Source of the DNA: a bacterium
GTDB lineage: Bacteria > T1Sed10-126
DNA: 16,740 nucleotides
NCBI GenBank assembly: GCA_003557545.1
Contig: PWOD01000033.1
Location: 1 to 16,740 of the forward strand
Direction: 5' to 3'
The notes below the pieces were generated by a model. It searched no databases. It saw nothing but the letters and a program-made list of their open reading frames with translations, and was not told the origin of the DNA. How positions within the stretch are numbered: position 1 is the first letter of the stretch; each line of letters begins with the position of its first letter. Of the stretch, positions 1-7,942 are shown one piece after another. The position numbers were made by a program, and so were the translations under genes.

Positions 1-11
1 ACCGTATATAT

Positions 12-299
12 ATGGAGCTATTAAGCGAAGACTTTACGGAAAACTTTATGTCCCCTGACAATCAAAAAGAATTCGAACGTGTGTTTTTAAAGTTATTTGA
101 AGCTGGAAAACCTAAGAATGTCGTGGAATTATTAATTGATCTAACAAAGATTATCATTAAAAAAGCGGATAAGAGTTTTCGGAAGAAAATTAAAAAGAAA
201 CTCAATGAATTAATAACAAATAAATCAGAGCATAGAATTGGAACAAATAACATAAACAAAGTTTATGAGCTAATTCAGATGATTGAAAAATGTGATTAA
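12..299 (+). CDS. Small AT-rich hypothetical protein, possibly 5'-truncated
   Basis: I do not recognise this 95-residue ORF. It is highly charged and lysine-rich, looks alpha-helical, and has no signal peptide, membrane segment or cysteine pattern that would suggest a function. The frame stays open to the window edge, and no ribosome binding site fits in the 11 bases before the ATG at 12, so the real start may lie outside the window and this could be the C-terminal part of a longer protein. A second in-frame ATG lies at 48. Its base composition is visibly more AT-rich than every other gene here, which suggests different ancestry, perhaps an accessory gene. It ends with TAA and is separated from birA by a 326-base spacer, so it is not part of that operon. 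Confidence 0.5.
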   Translation: MELLSEDFTENFMSPDNQKEFERVFLKLFEAGKPKNVVELLIDLTKIIIKKADKSFRKKIKKKLNELITNKSEHRIGTNNINKVYELIQMIEKCD

Positions 300-625
300 A
301 AAAAGATTGCGTAGTGTTTATTTGCGATGTTATGCATTAGTTGCCAATATAAATTGAGAAAAACTAAGTCTGTAAATTCTTGTTGGTAAAATGATGATTT
401 AGATCTGGTGGGGATGAGATTGGTTTTGGAGTTTGGTTTGGAAGTTACGCGGGGTTGGAAATGGGATGTTTGTCCGGGTTGGATTTTTGGGGGGAGTTGC
501 TGAGAGGGCTTGTTTATTTGGTCTGGGGGGCATATAATCGAAGGGGTTAGTAAGCAGGGAGAACAGATTTTTTGGTGGTTCGTTAGAAACCTTCCCGCGA
601 TTTTCAGGAGAGAAAATGATAGTTT
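300..625. other. Intergenic spacer with G/T strand bias
   Basis: No gene of convincing length is present. The left third is AT-rich like the preceding ORF. From about 400 to 560 the plus strand is dominated by G and T with very few C, and has several runs of three to six G (for example near 409, 464, 489 and 525). The right part carries the promoter at 510-538 and the leader of the biotin ligase gene. No rho-independent terminator for the upstream ORF was seen. Confidence 0.5.
510..538 (+). promoter_or_regulatory. Predicted sigma-70-type promoter for birA-carboxylase
   Basis: A TTGTTT -35 element (510-515) is separated by exactly 17 bases from a perfect TATAAT -10 element (533-538). Transcription would start near 545 and give a leader of about 80 bases before the biotin ligase start. 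This is the best promoter match in the window and probably drives birA and the carboxylase gene together. Confidence 0.65.
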
Positions 626-633
626 ATGCTTAA
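616..633 (+). other. Possible five-codon leader ORF overlapping the birA start
   Basis: The only good ribosome binding site upstream of birA is AGGAG at 606-610. It lies 5 bases before an ATG at 616 but 15 bases before the birA ATG at 626. The ATG at 616 opens a five-codon frame (Met-Ile-Val-Tyr-Ala) ending in TAA at 631-633, which overlaps the birA start. It may be a translational-coupling device or only coincidence. Confidence 0.25.
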
Positions 634-1510
634 GATTTTAAAGCGAAATATTGAGTCTTTGCATGATCCGTTGACGCCTGAACAGATTGTCGAGATTTCT
701 CCCCCCTGGAAAAATGATATTGAGAAATTCAGTCCCTGGGAATCCACCGCTGGCGGAGATTATCTAACGGCGGGAAAACAGTTGGAGTCGGGGATTATTG
801 TGGCGGGCGAATGTTGTTCAACTTTTGATCTTGCGGATCGATTGATTGGCGAGTCGGAGCTGGATGAATGGGAGTCGGTGATCGCTGTGTCGCAGCGGGC
901 CGGTCGGGGGCGGCGGAAAAGTCACTGGATATCTCCACCGGGTAATCTCTACGTTTCGCTTGTGTTGCCTGAAATCCCCGCTGAGTGGCAGACTCTTGCT
1001 TCGCTTCTGAGCGGGTTCTGCTTGAGCGAAGGATTAAATCAGCTGGGCTGTGAAACGGCTGTTAAATGGCCGAACGATATATTGCAGAACCGGAAAAAGG
1101 TGGCCGGGATTCTGATAGAACAGAAGGCCGGCCAGACCGTTGTGGGGGTGGGGATTAACCTGATCAATCGACCGGAAAATCAACAGCTGGAGGGACCGGG
1201 GGCGTTCCCGGCGGGCTGCTTGTGGGAGTCGGCAGGGAGGGCTGTGGAGCCTGTTTCCCTGTGGGATTTTCTTGTTAAACGGTTTAAAAAATTGTATTAT
1301 GGCTATACTGACGGTGGAACTGTGGAAAATTTTATAGATACCGTGCAGCCTCAACTGGAGTTTATCGAGGAAGAGGTTATGATTTTAGAGGCGGGAGAAG
1401 TGGAAGCCACACGCGCTGTTTTCAGTGGAATAAACAGTAGTGGTTTTGCCCGGTTTTTGATTGACGGGCAGCCAAAGATTTTACGGGACGCAAAGATTTT
1501 ACCCGATTAA
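626..1510 (+). CDS. birA: Biotin--protein ligase (BirA family)
   Basis: Attaches biotin, through biotinyl-AMP, to the carrier lysine of biotin-dependent carboxylases in the cytoplasm. The catalytic domain is clear: CSTFDLADRL (about residues 64-73) at the biotin/ATP pocket, QRAGRGRRKSHW (90-101) for the adenylate-binding loop, SPPGNLY (103-109), KWPNDI (147-152), KVAGILIEQ with the biotin-contacting lysine (about 158), and VVGVGIN (172-178). The family loop usually reads GRGRRGR; here it is GRGRRKS. The C-terminal small domain (about 245-294) is present. The first 60 residues do not look like the winged-helix DNA-binding domain of bifunctional BirA, so this is probably a ligase without repressor function. 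The next gene, 60 bases downstream, encodes a biotinylated carboxylase, the obvious substrate. An in-frame TAG at 620-622 rules out an upstream start; the ATG at 626 has a poorly spaced ribosome binding site. Confidence 0.9.
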   Translation: MLKILKRNIESLHDPLTPEQIVEISPPWKNDIEKFSPWESTAGGDYLTAGKQLESGIIVAGECCSTFDLADRLIGESELDEWESVIAVSQRAGRGRRKSHWISPPGNLYVSLVLPEIPAEWQTLASLLSGFCLSEGLNQLGCETAVKWPNDILQNRKKVAGILIEQKAGQTVVGVGINLINRPENQQLEGPGAFPAGCLWESAGRAVEPVSLWDFLVKRFKKLYYGYTDGGTVENFIDTVQPQLEFIEEEVMILEAGEVEATRAVFSGINSSGFARFLIDGQPKILRDAKILPD

Positions 1511-1570
1511 ATACAGGCTTTTTAATGCTGAAAAACTGTTATTTTATATTCAAAGTAAAGGAATTTTGCA

Positions 1571-4500
1571 ATGACTGACAAAAGTTTTAATAAAGTTTTA
1601 GAAGAGATTCAAGGTAAAAAAATACTGGTTGCCAACCGCGGGATAACCGCCCGGCGGATTATTCGCTCGATCCGGGATCAGTTTAAAGCTGCACCGGTTC
1701 TGACAGTGACTGACAAAGATACGACTGCGCCGTTTACTACCGGTGCGAAAGAGTTGATGTTACTGGGGAAAAATCCTCACGCTTATCTTGAGCTCGATCG
1801 GATTATTAAGCTGGCAAAGTCAGAGGGAATCAGTGCCATCCATCCGGGCTGGGGGTTTGCCGCCGAAGATCATGAGTTTCCGCGTAAATGTCGTGAGGCC
1901 GGGATGATATTTATCGGTCCGCCGGCGGAGGCGATGCAAAAGTTGGGAAATAAGGTGAGTGCCCGGGAGATTGCTAAAAAAATCGGTGTGCCGATTGTTC
2001 CCGGAACCGATAATTCCATCAGTATTGATGAGGCCCGGGCTGAGGTTGAAAAACTGGGTCTACCGGTAATGTTGAAAGCCGAGGGTGGTGGTGGCGGCCG
2101 TGGGATGTATGAGGTTTTTGATGAGGAGCAGCTCGAAGATGCCTTCCAGAAGGCCTCAATGCTGGCCGAGTCTTCATTTGGTAATCCACGCATATATGTA
2201 GAGAAACTGTTAACTGATATTCGGCATATTGAGATTCAGGTTGTGGCCGATCAGCATGGGAACGCTTTTGCTTTTGATGAGCGGGACTGCTCGGTGCAAA
2301 GACATCATCAGAAACTTATTGAAATAACCCCTTCACCCTGGAGTGGAATGACCGAAGAGCTAAGAAACAGGCTGAAAGAATATTCGATCAAGCTGATTCA
2401 GGAGGCGGGGTATCATTCCCTGGCCACGGTTGAGTTTTTAGTTGACCCGGAGGGGAATCCCTATCTTATTGAGGTTAATACCCGTCTGCAGGTAGAACAT
2501 GGGATAACCGAGTGCCGCTATGGCGTGGATCTCGTTGAAGAGCAGATTGCTATCGCCTACGGAGCTGAACTGAGGTTTAATGAAGAGGAGACGAAACCAT
2601 TTCATCATGCCTTCCAGGTGCGGGTAAACTGTGAGGATCCCCAGGATGATTTTTCTCCTAACTCGGGGGTTATAAACCGCTATCTGTCGCCGGCCGGACC
2701 GGGGATAAGGCTGGACTCCTGTATTACCACCGGCTATGAGTTTCCCTCCGTATATGACTCGGCCGCCGCGTTGTTGATCAGTTATGGTAAGAACTGGGAA
2801 AAAACTCTCGGGATAATGAATCGTGCCCTCAATGAATATATAATATCGGGTGTGAAAACGACGATAAATTTCCATAAAAAAACAATAAACCATCCTGATT
2901 TCAGGGCGGGTGAATTCACCACAAGTTTTGTCGATGATACGCCTGAATTGATGGATTATACCGATATGGAGCCGGAAGCTTTACGTCTGTCACGACTTGT
3001 GGCTGAAATATCGGCCCACGGGTATAACCCGTATGTAAGCCTAGATGAGTACCGGGGAACCGAGGATAAACGTATTGGTCGGTTCAAGCCGGTTCTGCCG
3101 GAGCCGGAAGAGGGCGACGAGGGGATCTATCCCCGGGATGATCGGGAGGCCCTGCTGGAGTTTCTGCGGGATACGGATTATGTTCATTTTACCGATACAA
3201 CTCCGCGTGATATAACCCAGTCTAACAGTGGCAACCGGTTTCGACTGGCGGAGGATAGACTGGTTGGTCCGCTGCTTGACCGGTGTGGATTCTTTTCAAT
3301 TGAAAATGCCGGGGGTGCCCATTTTCATGTGGCCATGCTGGCCAACATGACCTATCCCTTTACCGAGGGTTATGAATGGAACCAGTTTGCCCCCAGAACA
3401 CCGAAACAGATACTGGTGCGGTCGACCAATCTCCTCGGCTATAAACCACAACCGAAGAATATGATGGAACTGACCGGGGGGATGATCTGTGAGCATTATG
3501 ACGTCGTGCGCTGTTTTGATTTTCTGAATCATATTGAAAATATGCAGCCGATCGCGGACGTGGTCATGCGTTCTGAGAAAAATATTTTTGAACCGGCGGT
3601 ATCGCTGTCCTGGGCCACCGGGTTTGATGTTAAGCATTATATGAAAATAGTTGACAGTATCGTGCAGATGACGGCAAAGGTTAGTGGCTTGAGTGAAAAG
3701 CAAGCCCGGCGGAAAATTATTCTCGGATTAAAAGATATGGCCGGAGTCTGTCCGCCGCGATTTATCAGTTCCCTGGTGAAAGCGGTTAAGGAGCGGTATC
3801 CGGATATTATTGTTCATTACCACCGTCATTGTACTGATGGATTGTTTGTTCCGTCAGTTGGCGCTGCTGCTGCTGCCGGGGCTGATATAGTGGATACCGG
3901 TATGAGCGCCGCGGTACGCTGGTATGGTCAGGGTGATGTGCTGGCGACGGCGGCTTATATGGAGGGGGAGCTGGGGCTGGAAACCAATCTTAACAAGGAT
4001 GCTCTACGGGCAACTAATTTTCTGCTCAAACAGATAATGCCCTATTTTGATCGTTATGCAGCTCCGTGGTTCCAGGGGCCGGATTATGATGTTACCCGGC
4101 ACGGTATGCCGGGCGGAGCAACATCTTCCTCCCAGGAAGGGGCGATGAAGCAGGGCTATATTCATCTGCTGCCTTATATTCTTGATTTCCTCGCGTTAAC
4201 CCGCAAGGTGGTTCGTTACCATGATGTTACGCCGGGTTCTCAAATAACCTGGAACACGGCATTTTTAGCGGTAACTTCAGCCTACAAACGGGGCGGGACA
4301 GCCGAGGTAAAGTTTCTGCTTGATACGCTGAAAACTGTAACGACTGTCCCGGAGGAACAGCTCAGTAGCCAGGTGAAGAAGGAGCGGCTGGCCATATACC
4401 GCGATTCAAACGATGCTTTCAGGGATCTGTTGTTGGGTGAATATGGCCGTCTGCCTCTCGGTTTTCCACCGGACTGGGTTTATAAATCTGCTTTTGGCGA

Positions 4501-5254
4501 CAATTACAAGCATGCGCTGAACAACCGGACTGAATCATCGCCGCTGGAAAAGCTGGAGCCGATTGCAATTGATAAAGAGCGGTCTGCGCTGGCCAAACAG
4601 CTCGATCGGGAACCGACGGAAGAGGAGCTGGTTATCTATCTAAACCATCCGGGAGACGCACTTAAAACTATTCGCTTCCAGGAAAAGTTTGGTGATCCCA
4701 ATAATCTACCGGTAGATGTCTGGTTTGAAGGGCTGCCCGAAGGTGAGCAGCTGGAGTTTTTTGATGCTAATGACAAACCTCACCTTTTGAAAATTATCGC
4801 GATTGATGAGCCGGATGAGCGGGGCTACCAGCTGGTTCGGTATAATCTTGATAGTGAGACTTTTGAATACCAGGTAAAAACAGAAGAACCTACTGTTGGT
4901 GCGGATATCGGGATTGAAATGGCTGAGTCTGACAACCCGTACCATGTGGCAGCCCCCTGTAATGGAGATTTGTGGGTGACATATGTGCATCCGGGTGTGG
5001 TGGTTGAAGAGGGGGATGAGATTTTTAACGTTAGTATTATGAAACAGGAGAAAGCGGTCAATGCTCCGACCGATGGAATCGTCGAAAGAGTGCTTAAATC
5101 AGCTGATTACCAGAAGGATCGTAAGATGGTCCCGGTTAAGGAAGGGGAGCTGATTGTTGAGCTGGCTCCGTTACCAAATAGCTGTCCCAACTGTGATTGT
5201 CATATTACCGATAAGGATTATGACTACTGTCCGTCCTGCGGTAAGAAGCTGTAG
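1571..5254 (+). CDS. pyc: Pyruvate carboxylase-type biotin enzyme with zinc-ribbon tail
   Basis: Probably carboxylates pyruvate to oxaloacetate using ATP, bicarbonate and biotin (anaplerotic). At 1227 residues it has the one-chain layout: biotin carboxylase (about 15-460; KILVANRGITARR, ATP-grasp lysine 169 and GGGGGRGM at 172-179, EVNTRLQVEHGITE), carboxyltransferase (about 535-840; TDTTPRD with metal-ligand Asp542, LKDMAG with Lys721 as the expected carboxylated metal ligand, HRH at 751-753), and a biotinyl domain (SIMKQEK, biotin lysine 1158). Several carboxyltransferase motifs are atypical: HRHC replaces the usual HTHD, and the usual 'MSGMTSQP'-like stretch is replaced by MSAAVRWYGQGD. 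The biotin lysine is 70 residues from the end rather than about 35; the extension carries CPNC (1205-1208) and CPSC (1220-1223), a likely zinc ribbon. An AAAGGA ribosome binding site precedes the ATG. Substrate could differ from pyruvate. Confidence 0.85.
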   Translation: MTDKSFNKVLEEIQGKKILVANRGITARRIIRSIRDQFKAAPVLTVTDKDTTAPFTTGAKELMLLGKNPHAYLELDRIIKLAKSEGISAIHPGWGFAAEDHEFPRKCREAGMIFIGPPAEAMQKLGNKVSAREIAKKIGVPIVPGTDNSISIDEARAEVEKLGLPVMLKAEGGGGGRGMYEVFDEEQLEDAFQKASMLAESSFGNPRIYVEKLLTDIRHIEIQVVADQHGNAFAFDERDCSVQRHHQKLIEITPSPWSGMTEELRNRLKEYSIKLIQEAGYHSLATVEFLVDPEGNPYLIEVNTRLQVEHGITECRYGVDLVEEQIAIAYGAELRFNEEETKPFHHAFQVRVNCEDPQDDFSPNSGVINRYLSPAGPGIRLDSCITTGYEFPSVYDSAAALLISYGKNWEKTLGIMNRALNEYIISGVKTTINFHKKTINHPDFRAGEFTTSFVDDTPELMDYTDMEPEALRLSRLVAEISAHGYNPYVSLDEYRGTEDKRIGRFKPVLPEPEEGDEGIYPRDDREALLEFLRDTDYVHFTDTTPRDITQSNSGNRFRLAEDRLVGPLLDRCGFFSIENAGGAHFHVAMLANMTYPFTEGYEWNQFAPRTPKQILVRSTNLLGYKPQPKNMMELTGGMICEHYDVVRCFDFLNHIENMQPIADVVMRSEKNIFEPAVSLSWATGFDVKHYMKIVDSIVQMTAKVSGLSEKQARRKIILGLKDMAGVCPPRFISSLVKAVKERYPDIIVHYHRHCTDGLFVPSVGAAAAAGADIVDTGMSAAVRWYGQGDVLATAAYMEGELGLETNLNKDALRATNFLLKQIMPYFDRYAAPWFQGPDYDVTRHGMPGGATSSSQEGAMKQGYIHLLPYILDFLALTRKVVRYHDVTPGSQITWNTAFLAVTSAYKRGGTAEVKFLLDTLKTVTTVPEEQLSSQVKKERLAIYRDSNDAFRDLLLGEYGRLPLGFPPDWVYKSAFGDNYKHALNNRTESSPLEKLEPIAIDKERSALAKQLDREPTEEELVIYLNHPGDALKTIRFQEKFGDPNNLPVDVWFEGLPEGEQLEFFDANDKPHLLKIIAIDEPDERGYQLVRYNLDSETFEYQVKTEEPTVGADIGIEMAESDNPYHVAAPCNGDLWVTYVHPGVVVEEGDEIFNVSIMKQEKAVNAPTDGIVERVLKSADYQKDRKMVPVKEGELIVELAPLPNSCPNCDCHITDKDYDYCPSCGKKL

Positions 5255-5267
5255 GTCGGTCAGGCTG

Positions 5268-5293
5268 GCCGGCCAGGGCCGGCAATTGTTTTG
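5268..5293 (+). terminator. Possible intrinsic terminator after the carboxylase
   Basis: GCCGGC (5268-5273), a CAGG loop and GCCGGC (5278-5283) form a six-base GC-only stem 13 bases past the stop codon, followed by AATTGTTTT. The stem is stable but the U tract is short and interrupted, and GCCGGC is itself palindromic, so this is only a moderate candidate. Confidence 0.35.
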
Positions 5294-5513
5294 AGGGCTG
5301 CGGGTCGGGCTGTCTGTAGAACTGGTTTGCCGGTTGTAGAGAGTTTCTGTGTAGGGTTGAATATTCTTCCCTGTGAAGTCAGCCAGTTATCTACCATGAA
5401 ATCCAGCAGCTTTTCTGTGGAGCAGTCTATCCCCCTGAAAAACTGTGCAGTAACTTTTTCCCACCAGAGTGATTTATCCCGATATCAATTTTAGAGGAAA
5501 CTGGATGTAATTC

Positions 5514-5542
5514 TTTTCAGCATGGATGATTAGTGTTATTAT
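5514..5542 (+). promoter_or_regulatory. Candidate promoter for the receptor-ECF operon
   Basis: TTTTCA (5514-5519) and TATTAT (5537-5542) are spaced by 17 bases, which would put the transcript start near 5550 and leave a short leader before the ribosome binding site at 5561. The -10 matches five of six consensus bases and the -35 four of six. No other promoter is needed for the downstream genes, which overlap or abut. Confidence 0.4.
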
Positions 5543-5576
5543 TCTGTAAATCGTGTTACAAAGGAGATTTTTGCTG

Positions 5577-7373
5577 ATGAATTACAGAGCGGTGGTTGTT
5601 AGCTGGTGGAGCCTGGTAATCTGTTTGACAGTAACTTTTGGCCCGGCAGCTCCCGGGTGGGCCGGATCGATTGAATTGGAGCCTATTGTGATAGTCGACC
5701 ACCAGGAAAGAGGTTGGGGAGAGGATGATTTTTCGGTTAACCGGCGAATTATTGATCAAACTGAAATAACTCAATCAGGAGCCAGGGACCTGGGCGAGCT
5801 ATTGAACTTAATTGCCGGCAGCAGTTTGATGTCTGAGTCAGTTTTTGGTGGTCGGACAGTTGGCCAGGGGAGAGTCAAGTTGCGGGGGAATAATCCGCTG
5901 ATAATGGTTGATGGCCGGCCGGTGACCATGGAGCTGTTTAACTGTGTGATAAATAATCAGTTGAGTTTGAGCGGGGTGGAAAGGATTGAAGTAACCCGTG
6001 GTGCGGAGGCGGTATTAAGTGGCGCCGATGCGCTGGGCGGGGTCGTTAATATTGTGACTGAACGTCCGGCTGATTACCGTTCCAGAGTTTCAAAAAAGGC
6101 CGGGAGTAATAGTTCATTTGCCGGGGCGGTGGAAAGTTCGGGTGGTGGAGCAGTTGGTTATTATTCGCTGGGTTATCAGTATAAAACAACCGATGGTCAC
6201 CTGGAAAATAGTGAATTAAGATCAGGTGACTATTTTTTGAAATTAGGCTATTTTCTATCGGACGCAGTGGAGTTGGAATTGACCACCCAGTATTATGACG
6301 GTGAATATGAAGATCCGCTGAACCGGGGAGCCGAGCAGCGGTGGGAGAAACAACGGGCCGGATTTGATCTAAAAGTTGACGGAGTCTGGGAAAATCACCG
6401 GGTTGTTTTACAGGGGTATTATAATTCAGGTGAGCATCAACGTTATTTAATCGACACCGGAACCTTAGATTTTCATACTCGTGATGAGATGACCGGGGTG
6501 CGAGCCCGGCAGAGCAGCGACTTTGGAAGGTTGAAGCTGATTTATGGATTTGATTATCGGGAATATGGTGGCAGAAGGTTGGACCCGGCGGATGGTTCGA
6601 GACTGTTCAAGCGATTAGAAAATGAGCGTGCCATCTACGGGATGGTCAATCGGGAACTGGGACAGAATACAGAGGTTGTGGTTGGTGGAAGATACAATGA
6701 CAACAGTGTTTATGGGGAGAGATTTTTTTCTAAGTTAGGAATCAAACGAAAATTAGGGGAGCAGTTAAGCGGTCGGATCTCCTATAACCGGGGATTCAGG
6801 AACCCATCAATTATGCAGCTTAATAATAATCCTGATTTACAGCCGGAGATTGCAGATAACTATGAGCTTGGGATTGAATATAATCGGGGAGGAAAATGGC
6901 AGGCCGGGCTGGCACTGTTCCGGGTTGAGGGGGAGGATCGAATTGCCGGTTTTCCACCGGAAAACCAGGAGGAATACCGGCATTATGGTGTTGAGTTTGA
7001 AGTTACCGGTAATCTATCAAACAATCTCCGGGGAGGGTTGACCTATAGCTGGATCGATCCTGAGGATGACACAGTTTTTCAGTTTGAAAACCGGGTCACG
7101 GGTCAGTTGAGTTACCGGCGGAAAAACTGGTTGGTATATCTGGCCGGTGAGTATGTGAACCGGCTGTATGCTGAAGCAGAGAGTCAAAACCGGCTGCCCG
7201 ATTATTTAAAACTGGATCTGCGAACAAGTTATCAGCCACCCGGTGGGATAAGCTATATTGTGGAGGTGGATAATCTGCTGGATGTGGATTATGCCACCCA
7301 GACTTATGATGATGGAACAAGGATGTACAATAGCGGTTTAACAGTTTTTGGTGGGATAGAGGTGGAGTTTTGA
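5577..7373 (+). CDS. TonB-dependent outer-membrane receptor
   Basis: A gated 22-strand barrel that binds a scarce ligand at the cell surface and imports it to the periplasm using TonB energy. The 598-residue product has a Sec signal peptide (charged start, hydrophobic core, likely cleavage after GWA at residue 29), a TonB-box-like segment EPIVIV (35-40), a plug domain (about 55-160) with VDGRPV (111-116) and VERIEVTRGAEAVLSGADAL, then many alternating aromatic beta-strands and a terminal Phe typical of outer-membrane barrels. Its length is close to BtuB (vitamin B12 receptor). The ATG at 5577 is chosen because AAGGAG lies at 5561-5566; an upstream GTG at 5553 precedes that site. The ECF transporter genes follow directly, so receptor and transporter probably share a ligand. 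Corrinoid, metal complex or another cofactor are all possible; the sequence does not decide. Confidence 0.93.
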   Translation: MNYRAVVVSWWSLVICLTVTFGPAAPGWAGSIELEPIVIVDHQERGWGEDDFSVNRRIIDQTEITQSGARDLGELLNLIAGSSLMSESVFGGRTVGQGRVKLRGNNPLIMVDGRPVTMELFNCVINNQLSLSGVERIEVTRGAEAVLSGADALGGVVNIVTERPADYRSRVSKKAGSNSSFAGAVESSGGGAVGYYSLGYQYKTTDGHLENSELRSGDYFLKLGYFLSDAVELELTTQYYDGEYEDPLNRGAEQRWEKQRAGFDLKVDGVWENHRVVLQGYYNSGEHQRYLIDTGTLDFHTRDEMTGVRARQSSDFGRLKLIYGFDYREYGGRRLDPADGSRLFKRLENERAIYGMVNRELGQNTEVVVGGRYNDNSVYGERFFSKLGIKRKLGEQLSGRISYNRGFRNPSIMQLNNNPDLQPEIADNYELGIEYNRGGKWQAGLALFRVEGEDRIAGFPPENQEEYRHYGVEFEVTGNLSNNLRGGLTYSWIDPEDDTVFQFENRVTGQLSYRRKNWLVYLAGEYVNRLYAEAESQNRLPDYLKLDLRTSYQPPGGISYIVEVDNLLDVDYATQTYDDGTRMYNSGLTVFGGIEVEF

Positions 7374-7375
7374 AG

Positions 7376-7942
7376 ATGTTTTCAGCCAGTGATAAAGGCA
7401 GCTCGAAAAGTTTTGGTTCGATCACCAACCGGCAGCTCGTGGTGGCGGCGACGGCGATCGCCCTGGGAACGATAATCCCGTTCCTGTTTCATGGGATCAA
7501 AGGTGCGGGACCGCTGTTTTTGCCGCTCTATTATCCGGTTATTATAGCGAGTTTTTTATTGACGCCATCGCTGGCTGCCCTGACCGGTTTATTAACTCCG
7601 GTAAGCTCAACAGTTTTAACCGGAATGCCGCCGATAAACCCACCGATAGTACTGATAATGATGATTGAGCTGTTAGTGCTGGCCGGCAGTATAGCAGTGA
7701 TCCACAGGCGATTTGCGGTTAGTCACCGGACAACAATTTTTCTGGCAGTTTTAGTCAACCGGGTTGTCTATGCGGGGATGCTGGTAGTCTTCGCCGAGCT
7801 TTTCCGGCTTCCGGCCTTTTCTTTCAGCCTGGTTAGAGTTATCAGCAGCTGGCCCGGATTATTGATAATTTTGTTGATTTTACCGGCTTTATCCCGGGAG
7901 ATTGAGAAACGTTACAGGGAGAGCGATTTTTATGCTGAGTAA
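7376..7942 (+). CDS. ECF transporter S component (substrate-binding membrane protein)
   Basis: Small integral membrane protein (188 residues, about five to six hydrophobic segments) expected to bind the imported ligand in the inner membrane and dock on the EcfT/EcfA module. Evidence is the hydrophobic profile, the length usual for S components, and the position two genes before EcfT and EcfA. The stretch around residues 45-90, with GPLFLPLYYP, GLLTPVSS and LTGMPP, is a conserved-looking loop/helix region that I associate with an uncharacterised ECF S-component family; assignment to a substrate (for example a corrinoid or its precursor) is not possible here. ATG 7376 is preceded by GGAG at 7364-7367 with 8-base spacing; it lies 2 bases after the receptor stop codon, so translation is probably coupled. 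Confidence 0.75.
   Translation: MFSASDKGSSKSFGSITNRQLVVAATAIALGTIIPFLFHGIKGAGPLFLPLYYPVIIASFLLTPSLAALTGLLTPVSSTVLTGMPPINPPIVLIMMIELLVLAGSIAVIHRRFAVSHRTTIFLAVLVNRVVYAGMLVVFAELFRLPAFSFSLVRVISSWPGLLIILLILPALSREIEKRYRESDFYAE

Larger units (their letters stand above)
5255..5576. other. Intergenic spacer after the carboxylase gene
   Basis: This 322-base stretch separates the carboxylase from the receptor operon. It contains a GC hairpin near its left end, a promoter candidate near its right end, and overlapping open frames on both strands (plus 5291-5494; minus 5263-5484, about 74 codons, with no start codon before an internal ATG). Neither frame has a convincing ribosome binding site. I looked for a cobalamin riboswitch because a BtuB-sized receptor follows, and did not recognise its conserved boxes. 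Confidence 0.45.

Noticed and set aside
464-505. Canonical G-quadruplex in the birA spacer
   Set aside because: Four G runs exist but loops are about ten bases or longer, outside the classic definition; left as a bias observation only.
2438-3703. Long minus-strand open frames inside the carboxylase gene
   Set aside because: They lie fully antisense to a strongly supported enzyme and have no family features.
5300-5420. Cobalamin riboswitch before the BtuB-sized receptor
   Set aside because: A stretch near 5375-5395 loosely recalls the 3' end of the B12 element, but the conserved core boxes are absent.
5291-5494. Plus-strand open frame of 67 codons after the carboxylase
   Set aside because: No ribosome binding site, begins beside a putative terminator, unusual composition, and lies opposite another open frame. 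Not supported as a gene.
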